Positions 12,575-22,344 are shown, counted from the first letter of the stretch. The stretch is 64,000 bases of DNA from Hanleya hanleyi (GCA_036873755.1 JAVTVY010047843.1:62001-126000); one strand, 5' to 3'. Program-made: numbers and translations. Notes: generated by a model not told the origin, from the letters alone.

Positions 12575-13210
12575 ATTAACGCACCCGCCTTCGCATTTGC
12601 AGAGGGTCATGTATCGGACATCGGCACAGTTGCATTTGCACCTTCCCGTGCATGCCTTGAGTCAGCCTCAGTGCATGAGAATGGCATATGCCATAGAAGT
12701 GTCGCTGAGAGTGGTCCATAGCGGCTGCCATGTACTGGTGCAATCTTTGTGCCAGCTCCACTCACTGAAGTCAGGGATTCCCTGCTGGAGTGAAGCGACT
12801 CCAGTAGAAACTCGCTTGCAGCAGCGCTCGCTTCACATGCTGCAAAAGCGCGGCTTGGGAGGTGGGATGTTTTCCAGCGATCTGGTTGCAGTACTGAAGA
12901 GGTGATGCTTGGCCTCATTGACACCGGCTGCATCACATCCCTTGCTGTACATGAGTACGATGAAGGGTTCTATAAGCGCCATATGCACGGACTCGAGAGT
13001 GTCAGGATCATGCGTGAGAGCAACTAGTGTGTCGGTGGGGTCCGATATGCTTGTACAGGCTGCCCAGGCGGTCTTTTTGCCACATCCAAGAAACTGTGAA
13101 GTCGTCTTGCACCCCGTTAAGCTGTGAAAGAGAGGTAGTGCCACGGACTTTGACGGACCAAGATCGGAACAGATGGTTTGGACTGGAATGCCACAATACT
13201 TTTTCCTGAA
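12575..13210 (-). pseudogene. C-terminal half of an uncharacterised transposon-associated protein (broken)
   Basis: Read on the minus strand from about 13200, the sequence gives IPVQTICSDLG, then ALPLFHSLTGCKTTSQFLG, GCGKKTAW, VLMYSKGCDAAGVNEAKHHL and SLENIPPPKPRF in the frame 12833-13144. After a frame change it ends in a cysteine-rich tail, near 12660-12575, reading CTGRCKCNC and LCKCEGGC. I recognise this layout (LP-FH-TGCDT, GKKTAW, LMY, VNEAR, SLENIPP, then CxC repeats) from a large unnamed protein family abundant in cnidarian and mollusc genomes. Its biochemical function is not known to me. Frameshifts and the missing N-terminus make it a pseudogene. Overlapping plus-strand open frames in this interval are shadows. 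Confidence 0.65.
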
Positions 13211-13296
13211 CCCCTAAAATCCCGAAGTATGAATGGATCAGCGGCTTCTTAAAAGATGTTAACAAAAAGGAGCCGTTCTCATTCATCAGCACACAG

Positions 13297-13670
13297 ATGT
13301 CCAAGACTGACATGAGCGGAAAGCTCCTTCTGTGTACCCGTGTTAAGTCCGTGTTCTTCAACAGGCGTTATGACCTCACAATACTTCAACCGTGCAACCA
13401 TTCCGAGGCGGACTCTAGGGTCCTCCTGCATCTAGCACATGCCACGGAGAAGGGTCATACAACAGCCTATGTTCGCACGATGGACAGCGATGTCCGGTCT
13501 TTGAAGACCCTCGGTCTATCGGAACTCTTGGTGGACTTTGGTACTGGAAAGAAATATTGTGACATTCAGGCCATACCGTTTGTTCCGATCTCGGTCCGTC
13601 AAATCCTTGGCACTACCCCTCTTCCACAGCCTTACTGGGTGCGACCCGACTTCACAGTTCCTTGATAGCG
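13297..13670 (+). pseudogene. Central part of the same protein family, opposite orientation (broken)
   Basis: The plus frame 13297-13665 contains CNHSEADSRVLLHLAHA, YVRTMDSDV and ELLVDFGTGKKY. These match the segment that precedes the 'LP-FH-TGCDT' block in the family. About 115 bp at its end (13549-13665) is an inverted duplicate of 13085-13205 on the other strand, so both fragments include the same junction region. The stretch after DSDV appears shortened, and a frameshift follows FGTGKKY. The usual acidic residues (EAD and D-D) are readable but cannot be called catalytic, since the reaction is unknown. It is a truncated remnant. Confidence 0.6.
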
Positions 13671-13876
13671 CAAGCTAGAAGGTATAGATACCAATAATAT
13701 TGGTATATTGTTGCTAAAGCGGTCTTTGTATTGTATTTCGAACATTTAAATACACATAGCGGCGTAGCGGCATAGTTATAGCATTTTGTCAGCAGATGTC
13801 ATCTCCGGAGTATTTTAATATAATTTGTTCCTGAATACTCTTCGTTCGATTGTTCTTAGTGGTAGCTGTTGATCTT

Positions 13877-13890
13877 TGACCTTTGACCCC
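13877..13890 (-). promoter_or_regulatory. DR1 nuclear-receptor-like site in transposon arm
   Basis: The minus strand reads GGGGTCAAAGGTCA, a direct repeat of AGGTCA-type half-sites with 1 bp spacing. This matches the established HNF4/RXR DR1 consensus. The opposite arm has a near copy at 12318-12330 (AGGTCAAAGATCA). Binding is untested. Confidence 0.4.
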
Positions 13891-14731
13891 AAAATGGGTT
13901 GACCTCAAATCTTCAAAATAGGATCAGAATCGGAGAATGCCACAAACCTCTATGGTATTATTTGTGGATCTTTTGGTGTTATACCTACAATTGACCTCTG
14001 GTTCGGATGACCTTTATCGCGACTCTCAAATGAAATATTGCCCCGAATCGCCAAAATAAGGCCAGATTCGGGTTACTCAAACCTGGAAACCAATAGAATG
14101 AGGCAGTTTATATATCTTGCCCCAAAACCACTGATAATGGCGAATTTGTCCCCAAAATGCCCTTTAGGGTGACCTTAAAGGTTACCTTGACCTAAAATCG
14201 TTGAAATAAGATAACAATCAGATTCTCCGACCCCAAAAACCACTAAAAAGTGCTATTATTCACATTTCTAGCCCTTTTAGTTATTCAACTATAACCAGGA
14301 TGGCGACCATATTGAATTTCGCCGAATATGGCGGCCCTAGGGGGCGCCCGTCTTGGCGCCCGTCAAAAATCGAAATAGTATGGTATGGGCGACATATGGG
14401 CCAAATTTGGTGCTTTTGGAAGAATGTGAACCAAAATATCCCTAACAGCCCCGACTATTAGTTAATAGTTATAAGAATTCTTAACCTTCCTGCAGACAAG
14501 CATTGCGTGTGTGAAGTCTAGCTATGAGGGGACGTTTGAGATGAATAAGTCTATTTGGCTGCAGGAGTATGTACAGAAGATACAAAGTTCATGCATGCTG
14601 GCGCTTATTTGGGACACAAACAGCGCCTCCCAATCTTCGGGTCGTGAAACGGAATGTCTAGGGGCGAAATCCTGAAAAACGTTTAGTTTCCTATTTCGTG
14701 GTGCACCCTTGCCAAAAAGTTTGTGCTAGTT

Positions 14732-14950
14732 ACAACACATATAAGGGAAGTGGGAAGAGGTACCGACATACTGGCAGAGCCACATGACATCACAGTATAC
14801 TCTTTCGGTTAACCTATTCTAAAGCACATACCAAGAATCTAAGGATTCGTGATAAGTGTTGTATCTCAGGTACGCTTTTATTGTACCTGATCATGCGGCA
14901 ACTTGGACGATATGACCACACGGCCCCTAGCACCGGCATAAGCGGTATAG
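14732..14950 (+). repeat. Hairpin-bearing dispersed repeat H, copy 2
   Basis: This is the segment-B counterpart of 6616-6835, with the stem-loop CAGGTAC/GTACCTG preserved at 14867-14889. Confidence 0.75.
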
Positions 14951-15962
14951 ACCTGTTAGTGAACACATTGGGGTTGACAAATGCCTGATGACAGCTGCGA
15001 CTCTCTTTTGTTACACCATTCACAACAAATGAAGTATTCGCCCTCTGCTGAAAAACAGAAAATGCATGTAACTGATAGAATGACTATAGATGATGCTAAT
15101 ACAGAAGAATATTTCCAATAATTGGCAAGGATGTGATATTTTTGTGTGTGATCTAACCGAATATATATTGTGGCAGAGGAAATAAAAATGCTCCAATAAT
15201 TATTCAATTTTATATACATTTTGTACATACATGCCAATGCAATCTTTTGTACCGTGAAGAGATCAAGCATTTGAGCTGGGATCAGTATACACTAAGACCT
15301 AGCCAGTAAAATATATAAGGATATGATCATCATGGATGTGAATGGCGAGACGATTTCAGTGTAAAATAGTGCTGGAAATACCCCACAATACATCCCATAA
15401 GGAGAAAATTCCGGAAATTGATAAAACTAATACTAGGAGACTTTAATGCTGAAGAATACGTAACACAATCAATGCAAATATGCAATCTGTATCTTGCCAT
15501 ACAGCTGATATAATCTTTCCACATCTGTGATAAAATGTTTGAAATGGAATGTAGATTTCAGTCAATTTGCTCACTCCTTTTTCGTTCGAGCTATTGCAAT
15601 CTTGTCTTACTATTTAATACATGAACAAAATAGGATCATTACAAACCAAATCGTACATTGTAATTTGGTGAGGAAGATTACCGATATATGGTCATATGAT
15701 GTACGCTTGGGGCGAGCCAGTGAACAAAACTGCTGAAAGTACCTCATATTTATACCAAAATGCCAGAAATTGCCAAAAGTAACCATAGATTATACAGCTC
15801 TGAATAATATCTCATATTTTTAACACAAATACATTTATGCTCATTTATGACGCTCATATACTGTTGTGGGTAGTAACCAGTTTGAGATGTAATGAAATAC
15901 TCGATAAAATTGCTAATTTTTACACATATTTTTGTCAAGGTACTGCGGTCTCTTTTACTCTA

Positions 15963-16403
15963 AAGTCTGTCCACTTTATAAATTAGTCGTCTACTTTGGA
16001 GCCTGTCAAAAATCAGCAGTTAACTCTGCATAAATTCTCTTTTTTACATCGTGTAGAACAAACTGAACTCTACAAACTGAATACTATTTCTCTGTGATAT
16101 CGATAATATATCACACTTGAAATAACTTTGTAATTCTCTCCATATACACCTCCAATACAGTTGTTTCATGCACCAGGCCTCAATTACATACAGAGACGTC
16201 ATAATGTATTCGTGCTAACTGTCACAAAGTTCATTGATGCCTTAAAAGTAATAACAGGCGGTCATATGGCGCTCATATGCCATGCCCAGTGAAATTGCCG
16301 AATAATAAACCGCACACACCTCTATTACCGTACACGGCATTGTTGACCTTTGTGCTAGTAGACAACATTACATTATGACGTCTCCTTTATATATGTTATT
16401 GAC
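15963..16403. mobile_element. TA-flanked MITE, copy in B, left part
   Basis: The left arm and half of the centre of the element at 7847-8502 are repeated here, with TA at 15961-15962. The element is cut at about 16403 by the 2.9 kb insertion and resumes at 19315. The left arm has a 3 bp insertion (TTTATAAATTAG) relative to copy A. Confidence 0.8.
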
Positions 16404-16701
16404 GGAAACGGTGGCCCGATGCATCCAGTGTCCGGGGGACACTCGCGTCTAGACGTAAGTGACCCAAGACACTAAGATCTGGATTTAATTGTCCGTCGGG
16501 CATTCAGGTCTGGATTTGGATGTCCTGGGACACTGGCTTCCAGGAGACGAAAGTCCTAACCTGGAGCCCAGTGTCCGCGTCGATTACTACATCCGATTTT
16601 CCATGCAGTTTACACGTGAACATGTGTACCAGAGAGTAGTATAGAAAGGGGAGTTACGGCGTTATTGACCTACTTCGGACAGATGGCGCCAACATTTCCG
16701 T

Positions 16702-16839
16702 CTGACCTTTGTGAAGTGACTTCCAGTTACGGTCATGTGACATAAAGTGACCTTTAACCCTGCGCATGATGCCCGCTATTGTGCACATGGTCACTTCCAA
16801 TCACGCGACCGGAACCGGTAGTGACCTCACAAAGGTCAG
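16702..16839. mobile_element. Small foldback with GTGACC/AGGTCA motifs
   Basis: About 52 bp at 16702-16752, starting CTGACCTTTGTGA, pairs with the inverse of 16786-16839, leaving a short loop. The right arm contains TGACCT-cacaa-AGGTCA at 16823-16839, an everted pair of nuclear-receptor-type half-sites. CCG occurs near both flanks as a possible 3 bp duplication, but this is not convincing. It could be a tiny MITE or a decayed TIR end. Confidence 0.5.
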
Positions 16840-17238
16840 CCGAACCAAAATACATATCCAAATTCTCATATCACAATACCAAATAACAATACAAAAAGAA
16901 CCAAATTGTTCCACGAGGACGCTAATTTGGTTCTATGTGGAACCAATATCCTGAGGAACAAAGAATAACCGCGATTTGTGAGAAAGTAAGCATCATGAGT
17001 AACAAACATCTCCTTTTAAAGATATAATCAGTCGCAACTATTGTCAAAGAACCAAAGGCACTCGCAAATTAATAGTTTATTAATCACATATTCTGGATTT
17101 AAAAAACAACATGTATGTAGAACACACCAAGTATGTATTCTAGACGTTGGCCTATGGGGGACATCGACATTTTTCCGAGTTTTCCTGAGTTTTCTATTTA
17201 TATCTTGGATTATTTCATGCAAACAATTCCTTGTTTAA

Positions 17239-17580
17239 TCCTACCAGGCCTGGGGAGGGGCATTCGCCCCCTGACCCTTCCCCCCCAACCACCACCACCA
17301 AACTTTCTGCGCAATCTTCGGAACGACGAAAAATTGAGAGCTGACACTCCGTGAATTTGTATTTTATCATATTGGGGTCATTGGGAGCCTATTTGCATCA
17401 CGGGGTAAATTCGCGGGTAATTTATCATGCATTTTTTTTTTTGGAAAAATTACAAGAATAAAATTTTCGCAAAATTGGCCGCATCGACCAAGAAAGATAT
17501 TTTTTTAAATGACGGGCCATCTTGGATTTATTTTTTACATTTTCTTGTACAGATTAACGGGAAGGTATAGTTTCTCTCAT
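17239..17580 (+). mobile_element. TTAA MITE, 3'-truncated copy
   Basis: It starts after TTAA (17235-17238) with TCCTACCAGGCCTGGGG. It keeps the 'caccaaactttctgcgcaat' block and the poly-T/poly-A interior, then ends without a right terminal repeat. A complete copy begins 26 bp later. Confidence 0.7.
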
Positions 17581-17605
17581 TGTTAGTAATGGCGGAAACC
17601 TTTAA

Positions 17606-18169
17606 CCCTACCTGGCCTGTGGGGGGGGGGGGAAGGCGTTGATTTTTTGCTCCTATCTCCGGAACGACAAAACATTGAGAGCTAAAACTCCGTGACTTTT
17701 TAGATTATCATATTGGGGTCATTTTGCATGACCTCCGAGCAGAGGATCATGGGTAAATTTAAAATGGCGGCCATGTGGGGTATCAGAAAAGTGATGTTTT
17801 CGTCATATTTCTTCAAACTTTTTGCTTTTCTGTATGGAAAAGTGGGTAAAACGTATTTTATTGCATATCAGATTATTATTCACTAATTTATCAATGCTGT
17901 TTTTGCGAAGAAAAAAACCCAAAAAAGATCGAAAATTCTGATCGAAAAATCGTCCAAAAATGGTCTTTTTGAAAATGACGTCACAGTGACGTTATCATGG
18001 CGGCCATCTTGGATTTTGTTTACATTTCCTTGTAGAGCTTGACCTAAAGATATAGTGTGGTAAGTTTCAGCACTCTAGCCTTAGCGATAGCGAAAATATA
18101 TAGGTGGGGGCACTTTCCGCCCAACCCCCCCGGCTGCGGTACACCTCAAATCGCCCAGGCCAGATAGGG
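17606..18169 (+). mobile_element. TTAA MITE, complete copy
   Basis: TTAA occurs at 17602-17605 and 18170-18173. The termini CCCTACCTGGCCTG and CCAGGCCAGATAGGG match the copy at 1598-2182. The CRE-like palindrome is present at about 17976, with one half altered to TGACGTTA. The ATGGCGGCC motif is at about 17763-17772. Confidence 0.85.
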
Positions 18170-18202
18170 TTAAACCGCGTAGTAAAGCTAGCAACAGCAG
18201 TG

Positions 18203-18510
18203 TAAAGGTCACTCCGCGGTTTAAAGGTTTACTCGACGGTTTAAAGGTTTACTCTGCGGTTTTTGTAAACGTTTACAAGACGATAAAGTCATTTATGACG
18301 ACGTTACTAGAAATGACAAAAATGTAAAGAAAACATGTGATAAACTAAAATATGTTTGTAGAAAATAGGTGAAAATCAAGAACATCCCCAAGAAGTGCAG
18401 AAAATGTAATATAAAAAAATGTAAAAAAAATAAAATATAAAAATTGTCGGTGTCCCCTATGTGTCACCCTAATTCTTGAATGTCCCCTATGGGTCACCCT
18501 TATTCAATTT
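18203..18510. repeat. Two short tandem repeats
   Basis: 18203-18261 holds three units of about 20 bp (taaaggtttactcgacggtt and variants). 18451-18510 holds two 30 bp units sharing tgtcccctatgtgtcaccct. No function is apparent. Confidence 0.75.
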
Positions 18511-18918
18511 TGGATTGACAGGCAAATATACCCGGTGTTTGTCATGAATGCACCATTAGTTTGCGAGCGCCTTAGGTTGAACTACCGGTAATGTATACAT
18601 ATTAGCCATGTATGAAGTCTACAAAATATATCAACTGCGGGTCACAAGGACTCACCCCGGTGAAAACGTTTGCACCTGGGTGGAAACTTAGAAGTGAAAA
18701 AGGTTTTCACTCGGGTGACAACTAAAAAAATATATTCAAAACTAAAATTAATAGCATGTCGTATATGGGCCACCTTAAAGATGTTTTTTTGACTTAAATA
18801 CATAAAATTAGTTTTTCTAAAAAATATATGTATATTTAACAAAGATGCGACGGTATAACTTTATAAGACGTACTAAAGCTGTACATGAGAAATGCAGAAA
18901 ATCAAACATTTTTAACTG

Positions 18919-18997
18919 ATCCCGACTAGGATCGAACCCACAATCTTACCTTCGGCTGTACTGTCCACTGTCTGTGCGTTTATCCACTGCACCACAG
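18919..18997 (-). repeat. tRNA-like segment (SINE head or tRNA pseudogene)
   Basis: On the minus strand, an A-box-like GTGGTGCAGTGGATAA is followed about 50 nt later by a B-box GGTTCGATCCT. These are the two internal promoter elements of RNA polymerase III genes. The 3' acceptor-like strand (GTCGGGATC) has no complementary 5' partner, so no cloverleaf closes and a functional tRNA is unlikely. Confidence 0.5.
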
Positions 18998-19314
18998 ATT
19001 TGCTGGCCGAACTTCTGTTCAGAATTTCTAGTCTTTACTATTCATTTAGTTGCATATATAGGTCAACCGGGCTCTGTGGAATGCCGGACTCTGAGGACTT
19101 CCATAGCTGTGGAAGCGCCCATAATCCGCCAGATGCCATGGTCCGGGTCCTGTATATGAGAAGGGACATTCCTGTCTAGATTTCAGTGACCCGGACACCA
19201 ACGATATCAGGACCGTGGTTTCTGCTGATAGGGGGGCAACTGTTTCCGAGGAAGGACTTTCGTATCTGGATCTGGTCCCCGGACTCTCATATCTGGCGGA
19301 CCACGGTTGCTTCC

Positions 19315-19528
19315 ACACCGGTACATGAAACAACTGTATTGGAGTTTCATATGGAGAGAACTACAAAGTTGTTTCAAGCGTGATATATTATCGATATCAC
19401 GGAGTAATGATGGTCATTTTGTAGAATTCAGTTTGTTCTACACGATGGAAAAAAGAAAATTTATGCAGAGTTAATTACTGATTTTTGGCAAGCTCCAAAG
19501 TAGATGACTAGTTAAAATGGACAGACTA
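19315..19528. mobile_element. TA-flanked MITE, copy in B, right arm
   Basis: This is the continuation of 15963-16403 after the 2.9 kb insertion. It matches 8290-8502 base for base over most of its length and ends at ACAGACTA, with TA at 19529-19530. Confidence 0.8.
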
Positions 19529-19617
19529 TAGGAAAGAACGCACCGGTGTACCGTATTACAGCAACATCATGCATCAAAATGTACATGTAGCTGATGTACG
19601 AAGGAATAGGTTCTTGG

Positions 19618-19940
19618 ATAGCGTTTACATTAATACACATGATACGAAAGTATTTGTTGAAACCGACATTCTGTCGTTAGATCTTATTTGTTGACGGAAT
19701 GCGTAGTCATAGGTTTAATACTGACGGAGGGTAACCAGTACAGTTTATAATTCCTTATGAGGCGGAGCGATGCAAGATGATGGCCCTTCTGGATCATATT
19801 GTAGATAATGAAGAAATGGTATGTAGTTGTGACAGGAAAGGAAAGCCTACCAGATACCATCTGAATAATACATATTATTTAACCACGAGTGACTTTCTTT
19901 GACACGGCATTTAACTTTAGGATACCACTATACGCAGTTT
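19618..19940 (+). repeat. Further copy of the internal module of segments A/B
   Basis: The order of blocks (cattaatacacatgatac, ttgacggaatgcgtagtc, agggtaaccagtacag, ccagataccatctgaa) is that of 5215-5460 and 6050-6300. It follows directly on copy B, so the original locus was probably itself repetitive. Confidence 0.65.
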
Positions 19941-20038
19941 TCTCATTAGTTAATAGTTATAAGAAGCTTCAAGCAGACACGCATCGCGTGTGTGAAGTGT
20001 TGCGTTGATATGACTCGGACTACGTAGATTAGAAGCAG

Positions 20039-20461
20039 TCAACTTATTGAATGCTGGCACTTATTTGATACGCGGACGCGCCAACGAGTTCCGATGTTCA
20101 GGACATGAAACGGTTGATTCCTTTTGAAATTGGATCGTAATTTAATGGTCGTGATACCTTCAATCAAAAGAAAGCCCTTTTCAACATTGAACAAATTTTG
20201 CTGACTGGTATAATTGTTCTTAAGAACTGAATACCAGTTAAAACCTATCCACAATATAGAGATTCGACATTGTTTAACTGTTGCTCTAAATGATGTATTT
20301 TCCCCACTATTTTTGTACACAGGATTATTGTATGTATAAAGAAATTCGAATGATGTGAATTCTTGAACGAGAAATGGGATAACCAAATTTAACGACGACA
20401 GCCACACAAGGCCCACATGCCTGCTCTTTAAAGAATGGATCAACATGTATTTATCACACAC
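20039..20461 (-). other. Longest open frame in the window, unrecognised
   Basis: A 140-codon minus-strand frame lies in otherwise unremarkable DNA. It contains no motif, signal peptide or repeat that I recognise; a hydrophobic run near residues 18-32 is unconvincing as a membrane segment. No promoter, splice context or second copy supports expression. At this AT content a frame of this size by chance in 64 kb is not surprising. It is listed only so that it can be tested. Confidence 0.15.
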
Positions 20462-20584
20462 CTGCTATATACCATATACCAATACATATGAAAACTGTCT
20501 TTGTTTATATCAGATTCACGGAAAGTCAGAATATGCGACTTCATTATTTGATAACTGAGAAGTTTCGCAGTTTAATAGCGAAAG

Positions 20585-20911
20585 TTATTTGATTACATTT
20601 GATTTTTGATTACATTTGAACTCGCACACATATTGTTTTCTACGGGCAACCTGCCCCACTGGAGTATTGGATTTCATGCGGCCAATTGCAATTGCCCCAT
20701 CCTGGTTTGATAATCGGAACATGGATGGACGAACGAAAGATTTGTCATCTGTCATCTGGTTTCTTCGCACTATGGAGGCCAATCTGGTCATGGATGATAT
20801 GCCTTCAGCACATTCGCTTGCGCAATTTTGAAATGGATCAATCAATGCATTCTCTTGCAGGCATAACACGGATACGGGATAATCATTTTTATCGATTCTT
20901 GCACAGCCCAA
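20585..20911 (-). other. Possible C-type-lectin-like exon (very tentative)
   Basis: This 108-codon minus frame is locally less AT-rich than its surroundings. Its residues 33-49 read ECAEGISSMTRLASIVR and its end reads RKQYVCEFKC. C-type lectin domains have a first-half pattern C...G..LASI and typically finish near YICE. The expected central WIGL and WND motifs are absent. The opposite strand is also open over 20616-20916, which weakens the case. It could be a single diverged exon or chance. Confidence 0.2.
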
Positions 20912-20939
20912 AGTGATGCTCTGCGAGAATCCATTACAA

Positions 20940-21936
20940 TCGCATAAAAATATTATAAAATTTTAGCCAATATGTAGGGGGAACAATACCTTTGTTGTGG
21001 TGTCTATTATACAATCAAACATTATACGATCAAAATGACGTATAAAGTTACTATTTGTAACGTTTGTCTTGTTCTTGATTTACACGCGCGAGGCAATATA
21101 ATAGTGTCTAACAACAGTGTTCATACACAGAGATAATACTATCGGCGGGAAAGCTAAATGCCGAAACATGATAACTAGATAATCGGGATATACTATATTC
21201 ACAGAACGGTCAGCTTCTGAAATGAACAGGTAAAAGAGAGCACATTCATGATTAAGGATTAGTCGAAAGTTTCTTATAAATTGTTTCTCCTAGTCATGAT
21301 ATTTTGCGAGTACAGGTGCCATATCCGATATTCAGTATTATGACGTCGTCCAGGAAGGAATTTCTGCGTCAATAATCGAAATAACTTTTCATTCGCCAGT
21401 TAGCTCCAATTCCAAACATCGCGTATAGTTGCCTACTTTGCCATGCGGAATGAGGAATTACTCCACCTTTCCGTCCTAGATACGTGTCCTGATGTTTGGA
21501 TGAGTTTGCCTTTTTTGTATCATGACCTATTCTATATGACATGACGTTACAATTTCTAACAACAACGTTTATTTTGCACATTCTTTACATGCGTGAGTAC
21601 ATGTGTACTTACAATAATACAGTTTCTAACAACGTTCAAACACAGAGATAATAATACGGTAGGGGGTGATTTCGAAAATAATAATGTGGGGGTAAGTTAA
21701 AGCCGCAATAAATATAACGAGATACTCAAGATATAGTATTTTCACAAATTGTGAATTGCACATTGACTATAGTATTCCTGATTAAGAACTGGTCGGAACT
21801 TTAAATATAATAAAGTGTTCATCCTTTTTTCGTGGGCCATATTTCGGCAAGCAAGTTTTCATGATCGTTTCCTCCAATCTCCAATAATGCGCCTTTGAGC
21901 CACATGATTAGATTCAAATGGAACAGCCAAAAACGT
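20940..21936. repeat. Diverged duplicate pair in unassigned DNA
   Basis: A block with 'tctaacaacagtgttcatac', 'acagagataata', 'taactagataatcgggatata' and 'tattcaca' at about 21105-21205 reappears in changed form at about 21620-21750. The rest shows no gene or terminal-repeat element. Confidence 0.45.
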
Positions 21937-22311
21937 TTCGATCAAACCATGATCAGGCGATGTAGAATCGGCCATACACGATTAACTCACTAACATTTAC
22001 TAAAAAAAGAGCCAGTCCCAAGGTGTGTTCCATGCCATGAAGATCTCACGGTGAAACATATTCTTATCGAATGCATAGATTTTAAGATTGTAAGAGATGC
22101 TTTTTATCGAGCGACTACTTTGGAAGATCTTTTTAGTCGGGTGAGGGAGGATTGCATCTTGGGTTATTTGAGAGAAATCGAACTGTTACATAAGTTTTAA
22201 TGTGTGTATGTTTTAATGCGTTGGATTACTAAGTTAGTGACCTGAGTACTTAGAATTTTGTTTGATCGTCGCTATATAGCTGAAATATTGCTGAACGCGA
22301 CATTTAACCTT

Positions 22312-22343
<32 letters not shown>
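21937..22343 (+). mobile_element. 5'-truncated LINE 3' end (RNase H-bearing, I/Jockey-like)
   Basis: The plus strand encodes the extreme C-terminus of a non-LTR retrotransposon ORF2: RRCRIGHTRLTH, one in-frame stop, then a zinc-knuckle-like RCVPCHEDLTVKHILIEC. It continues ATTLEDLF and finishes at a stop after LLHKF (about 22200). The C-C-H-C arrangement before the terminal helix is usual for I/Jockey-group elements. An untranslated tail follows with 'gctgaaatattgctgaacgc' and a (CT)n run at 22315-22343. Other copies of the same end are at 35160-35827, 46745-47160, 57466-57541 and, inverted, 59120-59330. Confidence 0.8.
22315..22343. repeat. (CT)n microsatellite at LINE tail
   Basis: A perfect CT run directly follows the conserved LINE tail 'accttaatt'. 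The same linkage recurs at 35796-35825 (one interruption) and 57518-57541, and as (GA)n at 59121-59135 on the inverted copy. Confidence 0.9.

Positions 22344-22344
<1 letters not shown>

Larger units (their letters stand above)
11719..14457. mobile_element. Long-TIR (foldback-like) DNA transposon, TTA target duplication
   Basis: The termini are TAGTCGGGGCTGTTAGG and its inverse CCTAACAGCCCCGACTA. The inverted arms extend far inward: about 11719-12530 pairs with about 13678-14457, including a well-conserved stretch around 12350-12450 and 13750-13870. TTA flanks both sides (11716-11718 and 14458-14460), and segment A at 6346-6359 preserves the empty site with a single TTA. A 3 bp TTA duplication is typical of PIF/Harbinger-type insertion, but the termini and cargo do not prove that assignment. 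The core (12530-13680) carries two oppositely oriented fragments of one gene family. Both arms are rich in AGGTCA-type half-sites. It is inactive, since every coding fragment is broken. Confidence 0.85.
16404..19314. mobile_element. Insertion of about 2.9 kb with imperfect TIRs, nested in the TA-MITE
   Basis: Copy A lacks this block. Its left end (GGAAACGGTGGCCCG) and the inverse of its right end (GGAAGCAACCGTGGTCCG) align with small gaps, followed by a further shared CCGGGGAC/CCGGGGGAC block. Subterminal regions on both sides repeat GGACACT- and GTCCGGG-like motifs. No clear target duplication is visible, and no protein is recognisable. Inside it are a 138 bp foldback (16702-16839), two TTAA MITEs (17239-18169), short tandem repeats (18203-18510) and a tRNA-like segment (18919-18997). 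It may be a composite of several insertions. Confidence 0.55.
8741..19617 (+). repeat. Segmental duplication, copy B, with two later insertions
   Basis: This is the direct copy of 3406-8591. Two blocks are absent from A: 11719-14457 (inserted where A reads 'ctccttagttaatag' at about 6346-6359) and 16404-19314 (inserted where A reads 'gttattgagacccgg' at 8281-8295). Removing both restores co-linearity and equal length. Because the TA-flanked MITE is present in both copies, it was inserted before the duplication, while the two large elements arrived afterwards. Confidence 0.9.

Noticed and set aside
12555..13127. Plus-strand frames in the core of the long-TIR element
   Set aside because: The minus strand carries recognisable family motifs over the same bases, so the plus frames are shadows.
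18919..18997. Functional tRNA gene
   Set aside because: A and B boxes are present, but the acceptor stem does not close.
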